NCBI RefSeq assembly: GCF_022810405.1 | Contig: NZ_JALGQE010000002.1 | Coordinates: forward strand, 310,001-374,000 | Direction of reading: 5' to 3' | Length of the DNA: 64,000 nt | Source: Rhodococcus sp. ARC_M5 | GTDB taxonomy: Bacteria > Actinomycetota > Actinomycetes > Mycobacteriales > Mycobacteriaceae | In this document: positions 44,156 to 53,692 of the stretch, one piece after another | Position numbering within the stretch: position 1 is the stretch's first letter | Layout: each line of letters opens with the position of its first letter | The notes under the pieces: model-generated | The model's input: the letters and a program-made list of their open reading frames with translations, nothing else | Database searches by the model: none | What the model was told of the DNA's origin: nothing | Made by a program: the position numbers and the translations under genes

Positions 44156-45553
44156 GTGGTCAAACTGAAGTCGAGCTATCGCTGCTCAGCGTGTCATCAT
44201 TCCGTCTCCAAATGGGTGGGCCGCTGTCCCGAATGCGGTAACTGGGGCTCGATGGACGAGGTTCAGGCCACAGCCGCTCCCCTTGCCACCCGCGCAGGCG
44301 CATCGGCACTGCGTTCGGGCGGCGGGGCCATGATTCCCACGACGCCCGCCGCGGCTCTCACGACCATCAGCAGCGCCACCTCGCAGGCCAACACCACCGG
44401 CATCGACGAGTTCGATCGTGTTCTCGGTGGCGGTCTCGTCCCCGGCTCGGTCGTCCTGCTCGCCGGCGAACCCGGCGTCGGCAAGTCGACGCTGCTGCTC
44501 GAGGTGGTGCATCGGTGGGCCCGCTCGGCACCGGATCGTCGCGCGCTCTACGTCACGGGCGAGGAGTCGGCGGGGCAGGTGCGGTTGCGTGCCGACCGCA
44601 CCGGCGCGGTGCACGAGCGCGTCTTTCTCGCCGCCGAGTCCGACCTCGCCACGGTGTTCGGCCATGTGGAACAGGTCAAGCCGAGCCTGCTGATCGTCGA
44701 TTCGGTGCAGACCATGCTCGCCGCGGACGTCGACGGCGTCATCGGCGGGGTCACCCAGGTTCGCGCGATCACGAGCGCGCTGACCACACTGGCCAAGACC
44801 ACCGGGGTGGCAGTACTGCTGGTCGGGCACGTCACCAAGGACGGTGCAGTGGCAGGTCCACGGTCGCTGGAGCATCTCGTCGACGTGGTGCTCAACTTCG
44901 AAGGTGACAAGCACTCCACCCTGCGGATGATCCGAGGCGTCAAGAATCGGTTCGGTGCATCCGACGAGGTCGGCTGTTTCGAGTTGCGGGAGACCGGGAT
45001 CGTCGGTATCAGCGATCCATCCGGATTGTTTCTGCACCACCGAAACGATGCCGTCCCCGGAACGGCGGTCACCGTCACCATGGACGGCAAGCGGCCGCTG
45101 CTGGCCGAGTTGCAGGCACTGATCGTCGACACCGCGATGCCGTCACCCCGGCGCGCGGTCAGCGGGCTCGATCACGCCCGGGTGGCGATGATCCTGGCCG
45201 TCCTCGAACGACGGTGCGGGGTGAAGGTGTCCAAGGCGGAGGTCTACGCGGCGACGGTCGGTGGGATGCGCACCAGCGAACCGTCCGCCGACCTCGCTCT
45301 TGCTGCGGCGGTCGCATCGGCGGTCCGGGATCAACCGCTGCCCGCAGGCATGGTGATTCTGGGCGAGGTGGGTCTGGCCGGCGAGGTGCGCCGCGTGGGC
45401 GGGCTCGGTCGCCGTCTCGCCGAGGCCGCGCGGTTGGGCTTCAACTACGCCATCGTCCCCGAGGACGCCGGCCCCCTACCGGACGGGATCAAGGTCAAGA
45501 CCGTCACCAACGTCGGGGAAGCGTTGACCTACACGCGTATGCGGCCCGTATGA
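44156..45553 (+). CDS. radA: DNA repair protein RadA
   Basis: A 465-residue RecA-like ATPase (Sms) promoting branch migration in recombinational repair. An N-terminal C4 zinc motif ([22 protein letters not shown]), Walker [10 protein letters not shown] near 107, KNRFG at about 262, and a C-terminal Lon-like domain ([19 protein letters not shown]) are seen. It starts at GTG 44156 ([10 protein letters not shown]). It is followed by disA, a widely conserved neighbour in actinobacteria, consistent with DNA-damage surveillance. Confidence 0.95.
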   Translation: MVKLKSSYRCSACHHSVSKWVGRCPECGNWGSMDEVQATAAPLATRAGASALRSGGGAMIPTTPAAALTTISSATSQANTTGIDEFDRVLGGGLVPGSVVLLAGEPGVGKSTLLLEVVHRWARSAPDRRALYVTGEESAGQVRLRADRTGAVHERVFLAAESDLATVFGHVEQVKPSLLIVDSVQTMLAADVDGVIGGVTQVRAITSALTTLAKTTGVAVLLVGHVTKDGAVAGPRSLEHLVDVVLNFEGDKHSTLRMIRGVKNRFGASDEVGCFELRETGIVGISDPSGLFLHHRNDAVPGTAVTVTMDGKRPLLAELQALIVDTAMPSPRRAVSGLDHARVAMILAVLERRCGVKVSKAEVYAATVGGMRTSEPSADLALAAAVASAVRDQPLPAGMVILGEVGLAGEVRRVGGLGRRLAEAARLGFNYAIVPEDAGPLPDGIKVKTVTNVGEALTYTRMRPV

Positions 45554-45670
45554 CACCGGGCAGTATTCTTCGTCTGACTGCGCGCACACAGCAGCGCAGT
45601 ACTCTTTGTTCGCACCGGAAGTATTCGCAGCACGAGCCCATGCCGCTGCCATGACACGAGGGGGTTGGCC

Positions 45671-46756
45671 ATGGAGGGCACCACGCCGTCCCCGGCGTTG
45701 CGCGAGACCATCGCCCGGCTCGCACCGGGAACCGCTCTGCGCGACGGTCTGGAGCGCATTCTCCGCGGCCGAACCGGCGGTCTGATCGTCCTCGGCTACG
45801 ACGCGGAAGTCGAGGCGATCTGCGACGGCGGCTTCGAGCTCGACGTGGAATTCGCGCCGACCAGGCTGCGCGAGTTGTCGAAAATGGATGGCGCAGTAGT
45901 GCTTTCGACCGACGGCATGCGCATCGTTCGCGCCAATGTACAGCTCGTGCCCGACCACGAGATTCCCACCGTCGAATCCGGCACCCGGCACCGCGCCGCC
46001 GAGCGAACCGCCATGCAGACCGGCTATCCCGTCGTCTCGGTGAGCCAGTCGATGAGCATCGTCAGCGTCTACATCGGCGGGATCAGGCACGTCGTCGAAG
46101 GCTCGGCCACCATCCTCTCGCGCGCCAATCAGGCCGTCGCCACGCTCGAACGCTACAAAGCCCGGCTCGACGACAACACGCGCCAACTCTCGGTGGTCGA
46201 GATCGAGGACTTCGTGACCCTGCGTGACGCCCTGACCGTCGCGCAGCGGCTCGAGATGGTGCGCCGAGTGTCGGTGGAAATCGAACAGAACGTCCTCGAA
46301 CTCGGTACCGACGGCCGTCAGCTCGCACTTCAACTCGAGGAGCTGTTGGGCGACAACGACGTCGATCGCCAACTGATCGTCCGTGACTACCTCGCCGGCA
46401 ACGAACCGTCGAGCACCACCGGGGTCGAGAAGGCACTCGCCGCGCTCGACAAACTGACCGACGTCGATCTGCTGGATCTGACGACGCTGGCCCGAGCCTT
46501 CGGCTATCCCGCGACCATCGAAGCCCTCGACACCCCGATGAGCCCCCGCGGGTATCGGGTACTCACCCGAGTCCCGAGGTTGCAGTTCAGCCAGATTCAT
46601 CGACTCGTCGGCGCATTCGGCACACTGCAGGGTCTGCTCGCGGCCACCGCCGCCGACCTGCAGTCGGTCGACGGCATCGGTGGCCTGTGGGCCCGCCACA
46701 TCCGCGAAGGCCTGTCCAGACTGGCCGAGGCCTCGATCTCGGGGCCGTACGACTAG
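45671..46756 (+). CDS. disA: Diadenylate cyclase DisA
   Basis: A 361-residue DNA-scanning protein that makes c-di-AMP. The DAC domain (about 20-145) carries MDGAVVLS (D73-A75) and SGTRHRAAE (T105-R108); a helical linker and a C-terminal helix-hairpin-helix domain ([27 protein letters not shown]) bind branched DNA. GGGGG six bases before the ATG at 45671 favours it over the TTG at 45665. The sequence is close to M. tuberculosis DisA. Coupled by position with radA. Its 3' end overlaps the convergent SCO6745-like gene by four bases. Confidence 0.95.
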   Translation: MEGTTPSPALRETIARLAPGTALRDGLERILRGRTGGLIVLGYDAEVEAICDGGFELDVEFAPTRLRELSKMDGAVVLSTDGMRIVRANVQLVPDHEIPTVESGTRHRAAERTAMQTGYPVVSVSQSMSIVSVYIGGIRHVVEGSATILSRANQAVATLERYKARLDDNTRQLSVVEIEDFVTLRDALTVAQRLEMVRRVSVEIEQNVLELGTDGRQLALQLEELLGDNDVDRQLIVRDYLAGNEPSSTTGVEKALAALDKLTDVDLLDLTTLARAFGYPATIEALDTPMSPRGYRVLTRVPRLQFSQIHRLVGAFGTLQGLLAATAADLQSVDGIGGLWARHIREGLSRLAEASISGPYD

Positions 46757-47628
46757 GACGCCTTCTTCTTCGTCCCCGGCAGGAAGCCGGCGTCGATGAC
46801 GGCCTTCACGTACGGCCGGGCACTGGTGATCAACTGCTCGGCGTCCGAAACGTTCTTCCACACGGCCGACGCCATGATGTCGGTGCGATCCTCGATGTGC
46901 TGATCGAGCTCGACGCCGCTGTCGGTCAACGTCTCGCCCTCGGCCGAGATGGTGAGCAGTCCGCGCGTTGCGAGTCGTTCTGCAGCAGAACCCCATTCGC
47001 TCTCGGACCACTGCCTGGTCAGCTGCGTGATGCGCTTGCCGAGCGCCCGACGGCCGGGCTGCGGGGTCGTGCGGTCGGCCTCGTGGAAGACGGCGGCTTC
47101 CGTCGGGTCGAGTTCTGCGTCGATCAAAGCGGCGAGGTGTCCGTCGCCGCGCCATTCGCGAAGGACGGTGATCGAGTGCCACAGGGCGAGATGCGGCGTC
47201 TCGGGTCGAGCGGCGGAGTGCCATGCGGCCGCGAGCGGTCGTCCCGCGAACGAGGCGGTGTCGCCGATGTCGCCCAGACGGCCCGCCAACGTGGCCAGAG
47301 CAGGGTCGGCCGCCAAGGAGCCGAGAGCCGTTCCGAGAACGGAGTCGAGCAAGGTCCATCGGCGATCGGACACCGTCTCCAGGCCGACAGCAACCGCGGC
47401 AGGCCACGCACGCTCGATCAGGACCGGATTGAAGTTGTAGAACGCAGCAGCGACGACACTCGGCGCGCACGGTCCCATCGGGGCCGCCCGAGCCCCGACG
47501 TACCAGGCGTGACCGTCGAGGCCGGTGTCCTCGTATGCCGCACCCAGTTCGGGGTTGAAGTACGCGGTGACGTGAAAGGGTTCGAACGTCTTGTAGGCGG
47601 AGCGGGCGAGAGCTGTCGAAGTGGTCAT
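46753..47628 (-). CDS. SCO6745-family helical protein
   Basis: A 291-residue protein similar to the actinobacterial SCO6745 family, which includes a divergent winged-helix-like domain. Recurrent family features are [25 protein letters not shown] at the start, [29 protein letters not shown] and [19 protein letters not shown]. The function is unknown. It is convergent with disA and not part of that operon. No membrane segment or signal peptide is present. Confidence 0.75.
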   Translation of the reverse strand: MTTSTALARSAYKTFEPFHVTAYFNPELGAAYEDTGLDGHAWYVGARAAPMGPCAPSVVAAAFYNFNPVLIERAWPAAVAVGLETVSDRRWTLLDSVLGTALGSLAADPALATLAGRLGDIGDTASFAGRPLAAAWHSAARPETPHLALWHSITVLREWRGDGHLAALIDAELDPTEAAVFHEADRTTPQPGRRALGKRITQLTRQWSESEWGSAAERLATRGLLTISAEGETLTDSGVELDQHIEDRTDIMASAVWKNVSDAEQLITSARPYVKAVIDAGFLPGTKKKAS

Positions 47629-47643
47629 GACATTCGACCGTAC

Positions 47644-48378
47644 TCAGCCGGTGATGTTGAACGGCTCCGGCGCGCTCTTGAGTTCACCGAGCTGGGCGAT
47701 CGCCTGGTAAGCACCGACACCGACCGGGATGCGCTCTTCGCCGCATCCGGGAACCGAATTGGTGCCGGACCACTTGACGGTGAAGCCGGCCTGTTCGCCG
47801 GGCTTGAAGGTGCGCAGATCCGATGCGGCGTTGGGGAAGCAGTCGATGTTGGACCAGATGCGCTGATTGTCGAGGGTGTAGACGAGTGCCTGCTGCAACC
47901 CGGCACCGACGTCACGCTGGCATTCGGTGGAGCCGATGTTGGTGATGACCACGGTGAACACGGGCTCTTCGCCCAGACGGTAGGTGGCCTGCTCCGGCGT
48001 CACCTTGATCGCGAGTGACTGGTCCGGGCACTGATTGGCAATGACGGGGGCCGGGGCACCGCTGGTGGTCGCAGCTGCGCCACCACCGGCAGCGGAGTCC
48101 GTTCCGCCACCCGAGCCGCCGGAACCACCTGAGCCACCGGAACCACCCGAGCCACCCGAGCCACCTTCGGTGGCGGACGAGCTCGGCGACGGCAGAGCCG
48201 AGGTTGTAGCCGGAGCCGCCACGACCCCGGCGGGAGCGGCCTCGGTGTCGTCGGAACCGCCGCTGAGCGAGGCGATGAACCATACGATCAATCCGAGGAC
48301 GACAACGGCCGCACCGATGGCGAGCGCGCGGCGTCGCCAGTAGATTTCGGGAGGCAAAGGCCCGGTCGGTTCCAACAC
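47644..48378 (-). CDS. Membrane-anchored protein with Gly/Ser linker, Rv3587c-like
   Basis: A 244-residue protein: an N-terminal transmembrane helix (about 18-40), a Pro/Ser/Thr linker, a run of GGS repeats (about 72-92), and an extracellular domain (about 120-244) with NQCPDQSLAIKVTPEQATYR and two more cysteines. It sits between disA and the carbonic anhydrase gene, matching by position Rv3587c recalled from M. tuberculosis. The function is unknown. Confidence 0.7.
   Translation of the reverse strand: MLEPTGPLPPEIYWRRRALAIGAAVVVLGLIVWFIASLSGGSDDTEAAPAGVVAAPATTSALPSPSSSATEGGSGGSGGSGGSGGSGGSGGGTDSAAGGGAAATTSGAPAPVIANQCPDQSLAIKVTPEQATYRLGEEPVFTVVITNIGSTECQRDVGAGLQQALVYTLDNQRIWSNIDCFPNAASDLRTFKPGEQAGFTVKWSGTNSVPGCGEERIPVGVGAYQAIAQLGELKSAPEPFNITG
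48109..48165. repeat. 9-bp coding tandem repeat (Gly-Gly-Ser)
   Basis: A run of near-identical 9-bp units (forms of GAGCCACCG/GAACCACCC on the plus strand) encoding a GGSGGS linker in the Rv3587c-like gene. Such simple repeats are prone to length change. It is coding and not a regulatory repeat. Confidence 0.65.
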
Positions 48379-48414
48379 GAATCAACCGTATGCGGCCCGA
48401 GGCAACCTATCCCT

Positions 48415-48459
48415 GAGCCCACGCGGCGTGTCGCGCGAACGCCTCGCTCGCGCGGGCTC
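48415..48459 (-). terminator. Possible hairpin after carbonic anhydrase gene
   Basis: Arms 48415-48425 and 48449-48459 pair with one mismatch (GAGCCCACGCG against CGCGCGGGCTC) around a 23-base loop, directly downstream of the canB stop on the minus strand. No T-run follows; this is a likely but weak terminator. Confidence 0.4.
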
Positions 48460-48468
48460 GGGAACGAG

Positions 48469-49104
48469 TCAGGCGGGCTGTTCGCCGATGTCGCCGATGA
48501 CCTCACGCAACTGCGCGTGCCCCTTCGAGAGCTGGTAGGTGAGGCCGACGATCGCGAGTTCCCCGGCCTCGACCTTCTCGGCGACGATGCGGGAACGCTG
48601 CATCAGCAGATTGCCGGTCTCTTGGACGTGCCGTGCCTCGAACTCGTCGACGGCCTCGTGACCGTCACGTCGGGCCGAGAGCACCGACGGCGTGACGCGC
48701 TCGACGACGTCGCGGATGTAGCCACCGGGGACGTCTCCACTTTCGAGGGCGTCGACGGTCGCCTGGACTGCGCCACAGTGGTCGTGGCCGAGCACCACGA
48801 TCAGCGGCGCCTTCAGAACCGCGACGCCGTACTCGATGGAACCCAGGACTGCGGAGTCCACGACATGACCGGCGGTGCGAACGACGAACATGTCGCCGAG
48901 GCCCTGATCGAAGATGATTTCTGCGGCAACACGCGAGTCGGCGCAGCCGAAGAGGATGGCACCGGGATGCTGCGCACTCTCGAGCCGAGCACGATCCTCG
49001 ATGCCCTGCGACGGGTGCAGGACCTCTCCGGAGACGAACCGTTGGTTGCCTTCCTTGAGTGACTTCCAGGCAGCGATCGGATTCGAAGCAGGCATGGGTT
49101 TCAT
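48469..49104 (-). CDS. canB: Beta-carbonic anhydrase
   Basis: A 211-residue enzyme interconverting CO2 and bicarbonate. Zinc ligands are Cys54 in FGCADSRV (with Asp56/Arg58), His107 and Cys110 in GHDHCGAV. All are present, so it should be active. The start at ATG 49104 (MKPMPASN) fits the family length. Position beside the Rv3587c-like gene and divergent from mutY matches Rv3588c (canB) in M. tuberculosis, recalled. Confidence 0.93.
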   Translation of the reverse strand: MKPMPASNPIAAWKSLKEGNQRFVSGEVLHPSQGIEDRARLESAQHPGAILFGCADSRVAAEIIFDQGLGDMFVVRTAGHVVDSAVLGSIEYGVAVLKAPLIVVLGHDHCGAVQATVDALESGDVPGGYIRDVVERVTPSVLSARRDGHEAVDEFEARHVQETGNLLMQRSRIVAEKVEAGELAIVGLTYQLSKGHAQLREVIGDIGEQPA

Positions 49105-49185
49105 TGTGCACGCGCAGCGGGCGTACGGCGAGTTGGGTTCACTACTGTTGGTACCGATCACAGACACGAGAAGAAGGGCGCACAG

Positions 49186-50070
49186 TTGCCGATCGATGCC
49201 GAGGCTCTGCTCGGGTGGTTCGACACCGACGGACGTGACCTGCCGTGGCGTCGTCCGGGCGTCAGCGCCTGGCAGATTCTGATGAGCGAGATCATGCTGC
49301 AGCAGACTCCGGTGGTGCGGGTGGCACCCATCTGGGAGCAGTGGGTGCAGCGGTGGCCGGTGCCCTCGGCGATGGCCGCGTCCTCGCAGGCCGAGGTGCT
49401 TCGTGCGTGGGGCAAATTGGGCTATCCGCGTCGGGCATTGCGGTTGCACGAGTGTTCTCGGGTGCTCGCCGAGGAGTACGGCGACGAGGTGCCCCGCGAC
49501 GTCGAGACGCTGTTGAGCCTGCCGGGCATCGGTGCCTACACAGCAAGAGCGGTGGCGACTTTCGCCTACGGTCAGCGAGTTCCAGTGGTGGACACCAATG
49601 TTCGACGCGTCGTCGCGCGTGCGATGCACGGCAACGCCGAGCCCGGAAATCCCTCGACCACACGAGATTTGGCCGACGTGGAGCAATTGCTGCCGGAGAA
49701 CGTACCCCGCGCGGCCCGGTATTCGGCGGCGTTGATGGAGCTCGGTGCGCTCATCTGCACCGCCAAGAATCCGGCGTGTCTGCTGTGCCCACTTCCCGAG
49801 TGCGCCTGGATCGAAGCCGGGAGGCCCGCGCACACCGGCCCCGCCAAGAAGGTCCAGAAGTTCGCCGGCACGGATCGGCAGGTGCGGGGCAAGCTCATGT
49901 CGGTCCTGCGGGAGAGCACCGGCCCGGTCGAGCGGGCCCAACTCGACATCGTCTGGCCCACCGACCCGACTCAACGCGACCGAGCTCTCGATTCCTTGCT
50001 CACCGACGGATTGATCGAACAAACCGAGTCCGGATTGTTCGCACTCGCGGGCGAGGGTTCGGACGGTTAG
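49186..50070 (+). CDS. mutY: A/G-specific adenine glycosylase
   Basis: A 294-residue base-excision enzyme removing A opposite 8-oxoG. It starts at TTG 49186. Motifs: LPWRRPGVSAWQILMSEIMLQQT (about 19-41, with catalytic Glu), the helix-hairpin-helix LLSLPGIGAYTARAVATFAYG with VPVVDTNVRRV (catalytic Asp), and an iron-sulphur loop of four cysteines. The last Cys interval is four residues (CPLPEC) where the usual MutY spacing is five. The C-terminal domain is short compared with E. coli MutY. The stop overlaps the tetR gene on the other strand by 4 bp. Confidence 0.92.
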   Translation: MPIDAEALLGWFDTDGRDLPWRRPGVSAWQILMSEIMLQQTPVVRVAPIWEQWVQRWPVPSAMAASSQAEVLRAWGKLGYPRRALRLHECSRVLAEEYGDEVPRDVETLLSLPGIGAYTARAVATFAYGQRVPVVDTNVRRVVARAMHGNAEPGNPSTTRDLADVEQLLPENVPRAARYSAALMELGALICTAKNPACLLCPLPECAWIEAGRPAHTGPAKKVQKFAGTDRQVRGKLMSVLRESTGPVERAQLDIVWPTDPTQRDRALDSLLTDGLIEQTESGLFALAGEGSDG

Positions 50071-50669
50071 TTTCGGCCCGTGGCATCGAACCACGTTCTG
50101 CCACTGAGCAATCGGTCCACCACATCGGTTGCATCGATCTCGTTGATATGCGCAACCATCATCATCGTCCCCAGGCCGTGCAGCGTGGCCATGAGCAGCC
50201 GAGCCTCCGCAACGGCGTCGATTCGGTCCGAGCCGCTCTCCGCGCAGGCGTCGGCGATCATGTGGGCCAGAACCGACTCCAGCACAAGAAGATTGGCTCG
50301 ATACGCGGACTGGGCCACGTCGGGTTCTCGCAACGCCAGGGATGCGAACGACACCCCGAGTCGATGAAATCGCCTGCCCTCGTCGTCGATGGGCAACACC
50401 GAACGGGCGAACATCTGCAGTCGGCGTGCCGCCGAAGCGCCGGCGATCGCCTCGATCCGGGATCGAGAGTCCGCGTAACCGCGCTCGGAGAAGCGCGTCA
50501 GAACGGCGTCGAGCAGCCCTGCCTTGGAGTGAAAGTAGTACTGAACCAATCGCAGCGACACCTCTGCTGCCGCGGCCGCGCTACGCATGGTCAGCGCCTC
50601 GAGTCCATCGACGGTCGCCACCCGTTCTGCGGCCGAGAGGATCTGCTCTCGTCGATCCTCGCCGACCAT
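50067..50669 (-). CDS. TetR-family regulator of divergent MFS pump
   Basis: A 200-residue regulator. The helix-turn-helix (RVATVDGLEALTMRSAAAAAEVSLRLVQYYFHSKAGLLDAV, about 15-55) is typical. The ATG at 50669 follows GGAGGGTGGGCGGAAG; an ATG at 50687 is possible. It is divergent from a DHA2-type exporter with 79 bp between starts, holding two copies of an operator-like repeat. It probably represses the pump until a drug binds. Confidence 0.87.
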   Translation of the reverse strand: MVGEDRREQILSAAERVATVDGLEALTMRSAAAAAEVSLRLVQYYFHSKAGLLDAVLTRFSERGYADSRSRIEAIAGASAARRLQMFARSVLPIDDEGRRFHRLGVSFASLALREPDVAQSAYRANLLVLESVLAHMIADACAESGSDRIDAVAEARLLMATLHGLGTMMMVAHINEIDATDVVDRLLSGRTWFDATGRN

Positions 50670-50693
50670 CTTCCGCCCACCCTCCATCGTTTG

Positions 50694-50708
50694 ATACAAC
50701 TGTACCAA
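50694..50708. promoter_or_regulatory. Operator repeat 1 of tetR/MFS spacer
   Basis: ATACAACTGTACCAA, the first of two near-identical copies (14 of 15 bases) 24 bp apart in the 79-bp spacer between the tetR-like start (50669) and the exporter start (50749). The core is TACAACTGTA. Confidence 0.65.
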
Positions 50709-50717
50709 GGAAGAGTT

Positions 50718-50732
50718 ATACAGCTGTACCAA
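50718..50732. promoter_or_regulatory. Operator repeat 2 of tetR/MFS spacer
   Basis: ATACAGCTGTACCAA, the second copy. Its core TACAGCTGTA is a perfect 10-bp palindrome, as needed by a TetR dimer. The two copies suggest two bound dimers controlling both promoters. Confidence 0.7.
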
Positions 50733-50748
50733 CCAGAGGGCGGGCATC

Positions 50749-52110
50749 GTGCGAGATCGTTCGTGGGGCGTACTGACGGTGGCCTGCCTGGCGCAGCTCC
50801 TGGTGGTGCTCGACGCATCGGTCGTGAACATCGCGCTGCCGAAGATCGCTACCACACTGAGCTTCGAAGACTCGGACGTGCAATGGGTGGCCAGCGGATA
50901 CACCGTCGCGTTCGCGGCAGCCCTGCTCGTCGGAGCGCGTGCGGCAGACACCCGAGGCATCCGGAAGGTATTTCTCTTCGGCGTCTGCCTGTTCGTCGCC
51001 GCCAGCGTGGCCGGCGGATTCGCGACTACCGGTCCGATATTGGTATCCGCGCGCATCGTCCAGGGTCTCGCCGCGGCAATCGTGTCCCCGGCAACATTCA
51101 CTGTGCTCACCGTCACCTTCCCCGAAGGGCCCATGCGAACACGCGCAGTTGCGGTATGGACGGCGATCAGTGTCGCCGGAGGTGGAGTCGGCAACATACT
51201 GGGCGGCGCATTGACCGAATACGTCTCGTGGCGTGCAGTTCTGCTGATCAACCTGCCCATCGGCCTCGCGCTGCTGGTGGCCGCTCGGCGGTACCTCGGC
51301 GTTGGGCGCGCCGAAACTCCGTCGCCACAGACCGGGCTCGACGCGATCGGTGCGCTCTCCGGGGCGCTGGCCCTCGGCGCGTCGACCGTGGCGGTCACGC
51401 AACTCGGAGCGGGTGGCTCACGTGCGCTGTCGGTGACGATGATGTTTCTCGCCTCGGCCGGATCGATCGGGTTCGTGCTTCGACATCGTCGATCACGCGC
51501 ACCGCTGATCCCGTTGCGATTGTTCGCGATACGGAGCGTGGTCGTGGGAAACCTGCTGACTCTGCTCACCGGTGCGGTGTTCCAGATTCCGATCTGGCTG
51601 TACCTGACCTACCAGATGCAGCAGCTGCTGCAACGGTCTCCGCTCCAGGCAGCGATAGGTTTTCTGCCGCTCACCGTGGCTCTCGTCGTGACCGGCGTGG
51701 CGATCACTCCACCTCTGATGCGCAGAATCCCCGCGCACCTTGTCGCCGCTGCCGGCGCGACCCTGGCCGCTGCCGGACTACTTGTCCTCGCGACGGCCTC
51801 AGGCGCACCCGGGTACGTCGCTTCGGTGGGGGTGCCGTCGATTCTGATCGGAATCGGCGGCGGGCTGCTCAACACACCGCTGGCCACTGCGGTGACCAGC
51901 GGGGTCGAACGCTCGGACGCCGGGGCCGCGTCGGGATTGATGAACACGGCCAAGCAGTTCGGTGGCGCGATGGGGTTGGCGCTGCTCACCATTGCCGCCG
52001 GGCTGACGGACTTTCGCTTCGCCTATTCGGCCATGGCAGCGGCAATGGCGGTGACAGCGGTGTGCTGCGTGATTTTCCTCCGCACCCCGACGCCGAGAGT
52101 TCGCTACTGA
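50749..52110 (+). CDS. MFS drug-efflux transporter (DHA2 type)
   Basis: A 453-residue exporter, with about 14 hydrophobic segments. VVLDASVVNIALPKIATTLSF in helix 1 is the DHA2 signature, and ARIVQGLAAAIVSPATFTVL and FPEGPMRTRAVAVWTAISVAGGGVG in helices 4-5 (motif C) are typical of antiporters of this group. The GTG at 50749 has GAGGGCGGG upstream. Divergent TetR and duplicated operator indicate ligand-induced expression. The 3' end overlaps the convergent hydrolase gene by 7 bp. Confidence 0.88.
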   Translation: MRDRSWGVLTVACLAQLLVVLDASVVNIALPKIATTLSFEDSDVQWVASGYTVAFAAALLVGARAADTRGIRKVFLFGVCLFVAASVAGGFATTGPILVSARIVQGLAAAIVSPATFTVLTVTFPEGPMRTRAVAVWTAISVAGGGVGNILGGALTEYVSWRAVLLINLPIGLALLVAARRYLGVGRAETPSPQTGLDAIGALSGALALGASTVAVTQLGAGGSRALSVTMMFLASAGSIGFVLRHRRSRAPLIPLRLFAIRSVVVGNLLTLLTGAVFQIPIWLYLTYQMQQLLQRSPLQAAIGFLPLTVALVVTGVAITPPLMRRIPAHLVAAAGATLAAAGLLVLATASGAPGYVASVGVPSILIGIGGGLLNTPLATAVTSGVERSDAGAASGLMNTAKQFGGAMGLALLTIAAGLTDFRFAYSAMAAAMAVTAVCCVIFLRTPTPRVRY

Positions 52111-52922
52111 GCGAGAAACTCGACCAGAGTCGCATTGACGGCATCGGGGCGTTCGAGGTAACCGAAGTGACCGGTGTCGGCGATCTCGACGTAGCGCGCA
52201 CCCGGTATCGCGTCGGCGACGTCGCGGCACTGCTGCACGGGGATCATTCGGTCGTCGGCGAATCCGATGACGAGCGACTTGGCTGCAATCCGCCGATACG
52301 CCGCCAATCGGTCTGTCCCGGCGCGCATTTCGAGTCCGATCTGCGCTCGCATGCCCGCAGTCTTCTTACCACCCGAATATTCGAGGATCGCCAGCCAATC
52401 ACCGATCGCACCGTCGTCGGCCAGGGTCTTCGGTGAAAAGTTCTGCATCGCAGTCATTGCCGCGCGGTACGACGCGGGTAATTCGATCCCGGCGTCGTGG
52501 AGATCCTTCTCGCCCTTCGACATCTGCGCACGAAAGGTGGTGGTCTTGCCGAAGGTGGCCATCATCACTGCATGCGAGACCAGATCCGGCCTGGCCAAAG
52601 CCAATTCCTGGGTGACGCGGGCACCCATCGAGGTGCCGACGACGCGTGCTGCACCGCCGCCGAGGTGTTCGATGAGGGCAGCGGTGTCGGCAACCAGGTC
52701 GTCCAGCGTCATCCCGCCCGCACACTCGGACGACGGCGCGATACCGCGATTGTCGAAGGTGACGACCCGGTACCCCTGCTTCACCAGCACCGGAACCTGA
52801 TGGGTTCGCCAGACTCGCCCCGGACTACCGGTCCCCATCACCAACACCACGAGTGGGCCGTCGCCGGTCACGTCGTAGTTGAGGTCGATTCCGTTGAGCT
52901 TCGCGAGCGGCATTCGGATCAT
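52104..52922 (-). CDS. Alpha/beta hydrolase
   Basis: A 272-residue hydrolase. The oxyanion loop is VLVMGTGSPG, the nucleophile elbow GTSMG (about residue 96), the acid is probably Asp in GFADDRM, and the catalytic His is in DTGHFGYLERP. The ATG at 52922 overlaps the upstream hydrolase stop (ATGA), so the two hydrolase genes are coupled; an ATG at 52913 is an alternative. The substrate is unknown. Confidence 0.85.
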   Translation of the reverse strand: MIRMPLAKLNGIDLNYDVTGDGPLVVLVMGTGSPGRVWRTHQVPVLVKQGYRVVTFDNRGIAPSSECAGGMTLDDLVADTAALIEHLGGGAARVVGTSMGARVTQELALARPDLVSHAVMMATFGKTTTFRAQMSKGEKDLHDAGIELPASYRAAMTAMQNFSPKTLADDGAIGDWLAILEYSGGKKTAGMRAQIGLEMRAGTDRLAAYRRIAAKSLVIGFADDRMIPVQQCRDVADAIPGARYVEIADTGHFGYLERPDAVNATLVEFLAQ

Positions 52923-53659
52923 CTTAGTGTGCGCAGGAACTCCTCGACCGCCATCCGATACTGCTCGGGAGCCTCGTCGTGAATCAGGTGCGCCGCCTTC
53001 TCGATCCGCACGTACACCGATCCGGGCTTGCGCGAGTGCATTTGCGTCATCTGACCCGCCGGGGTGATGGTGTGTTCACCCTCGATCAGCAAGACCGGAG
53101 CATCGACGGCATCCCACTGGTCCCAGAAGTGCCGCGTCCCCCACTCCTGCGAAATCGACTCGAAAGTGTCGACGTCGCCGTGCAGTCGCCATCCGCCGTC
53201 GCCTCGGTCGAAGGAGTCCAGAAAGTACTGTCCCGCAACATCTCCGAAGAATTCACGTACCGCGTCGGCGTCGGGAAAGGGCTGCGGCCACGCCCGGATC
53301 ATCGCAGCCCAGTCGTCTGCGGTGCGGCCCCTGAAGTCAGGAGCGATGTCCTCGACCACCAGCGCGGTCACCAGGTCGGGTCGTTGCGCGGCGGCACACC
53401 AACCGTGCAACGCTCCCATCGAATGGCCGATCAGCACACTGGGCCCCAGTGTCTCCAACTGCTCGAGCAGATCGGCCACGAAGAACTCGGTGGTGAGCTC
53501 GGCCGGTGGGGGGCGACGGTGCCCCGGCGCATCGTAGGTGTGGACGTGCCCGAACTGTCTGAGCCACGGAACCTGCCTGCTCCAGGTGGCAGCACTGCCC
53601 ATCAGCCCGTGCAGCAGCAGCATCGAACGGCCGGATCCACCCTCGTCGTAGAGCATCAT
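52919..53659 (-). CDS. Alpha/beta hydrolase, Rv3591c-like
   Basis: A 246-residue hydrolase with LLLHGLMGSAATW (oxyanion region), GHSMG (about 88-92) and KAAHLIHDE near the C-terminus (catalytic His). DAPGHRRPPP is an unusual proline-rich motif after beta-4. It overlaps the next hydrolase gene by 4 bp and is divergent from mhuD with a 33-bp gap between starts; in M. tuberculosis Rv3591c has the same place, recalled. The substrate is unknown. Confidence 0.85.
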   Translation of the reverse strand: MMLYDEGGSGRSMLLLHGLMGSAATWSRQVPWLRQFGHVHTYDAPGHRRPPPAELTTEFFVADLLEQLETLGPSVLIGHSMGALHGWCAAAQRPDLVTALVVEDIAPDFRGRTADDWAAMIRAWPQPFPDADAVREFFGDVAGQYFLDSFDRGDGGWRLHGDVDTFESISQEWGTRHFWDQWDAVDAPVLLIEGEHTITPAGQMTQMHSRKPGSVYVRIEKAAHLIHDEAPEQYRMAVEEFLRTLR

Positions 53660-53692
53660 CGCCGAGCATAACGGCGGAGTAATCTCGCGGGC

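Noticed and set aside
45476..47470. Minus-strand ORF of about 664 codons opposite disA
   Set aside because: It is the antisense of a confident disA gene and of the SCO6745-like gene in another frame.
49245..52436. Plus-strand ORF of about 1063 codons across mutY, tetR and MFS genes
   Set aside because: It is an out-of-frame shadow of three well-supported genes and matches no family.
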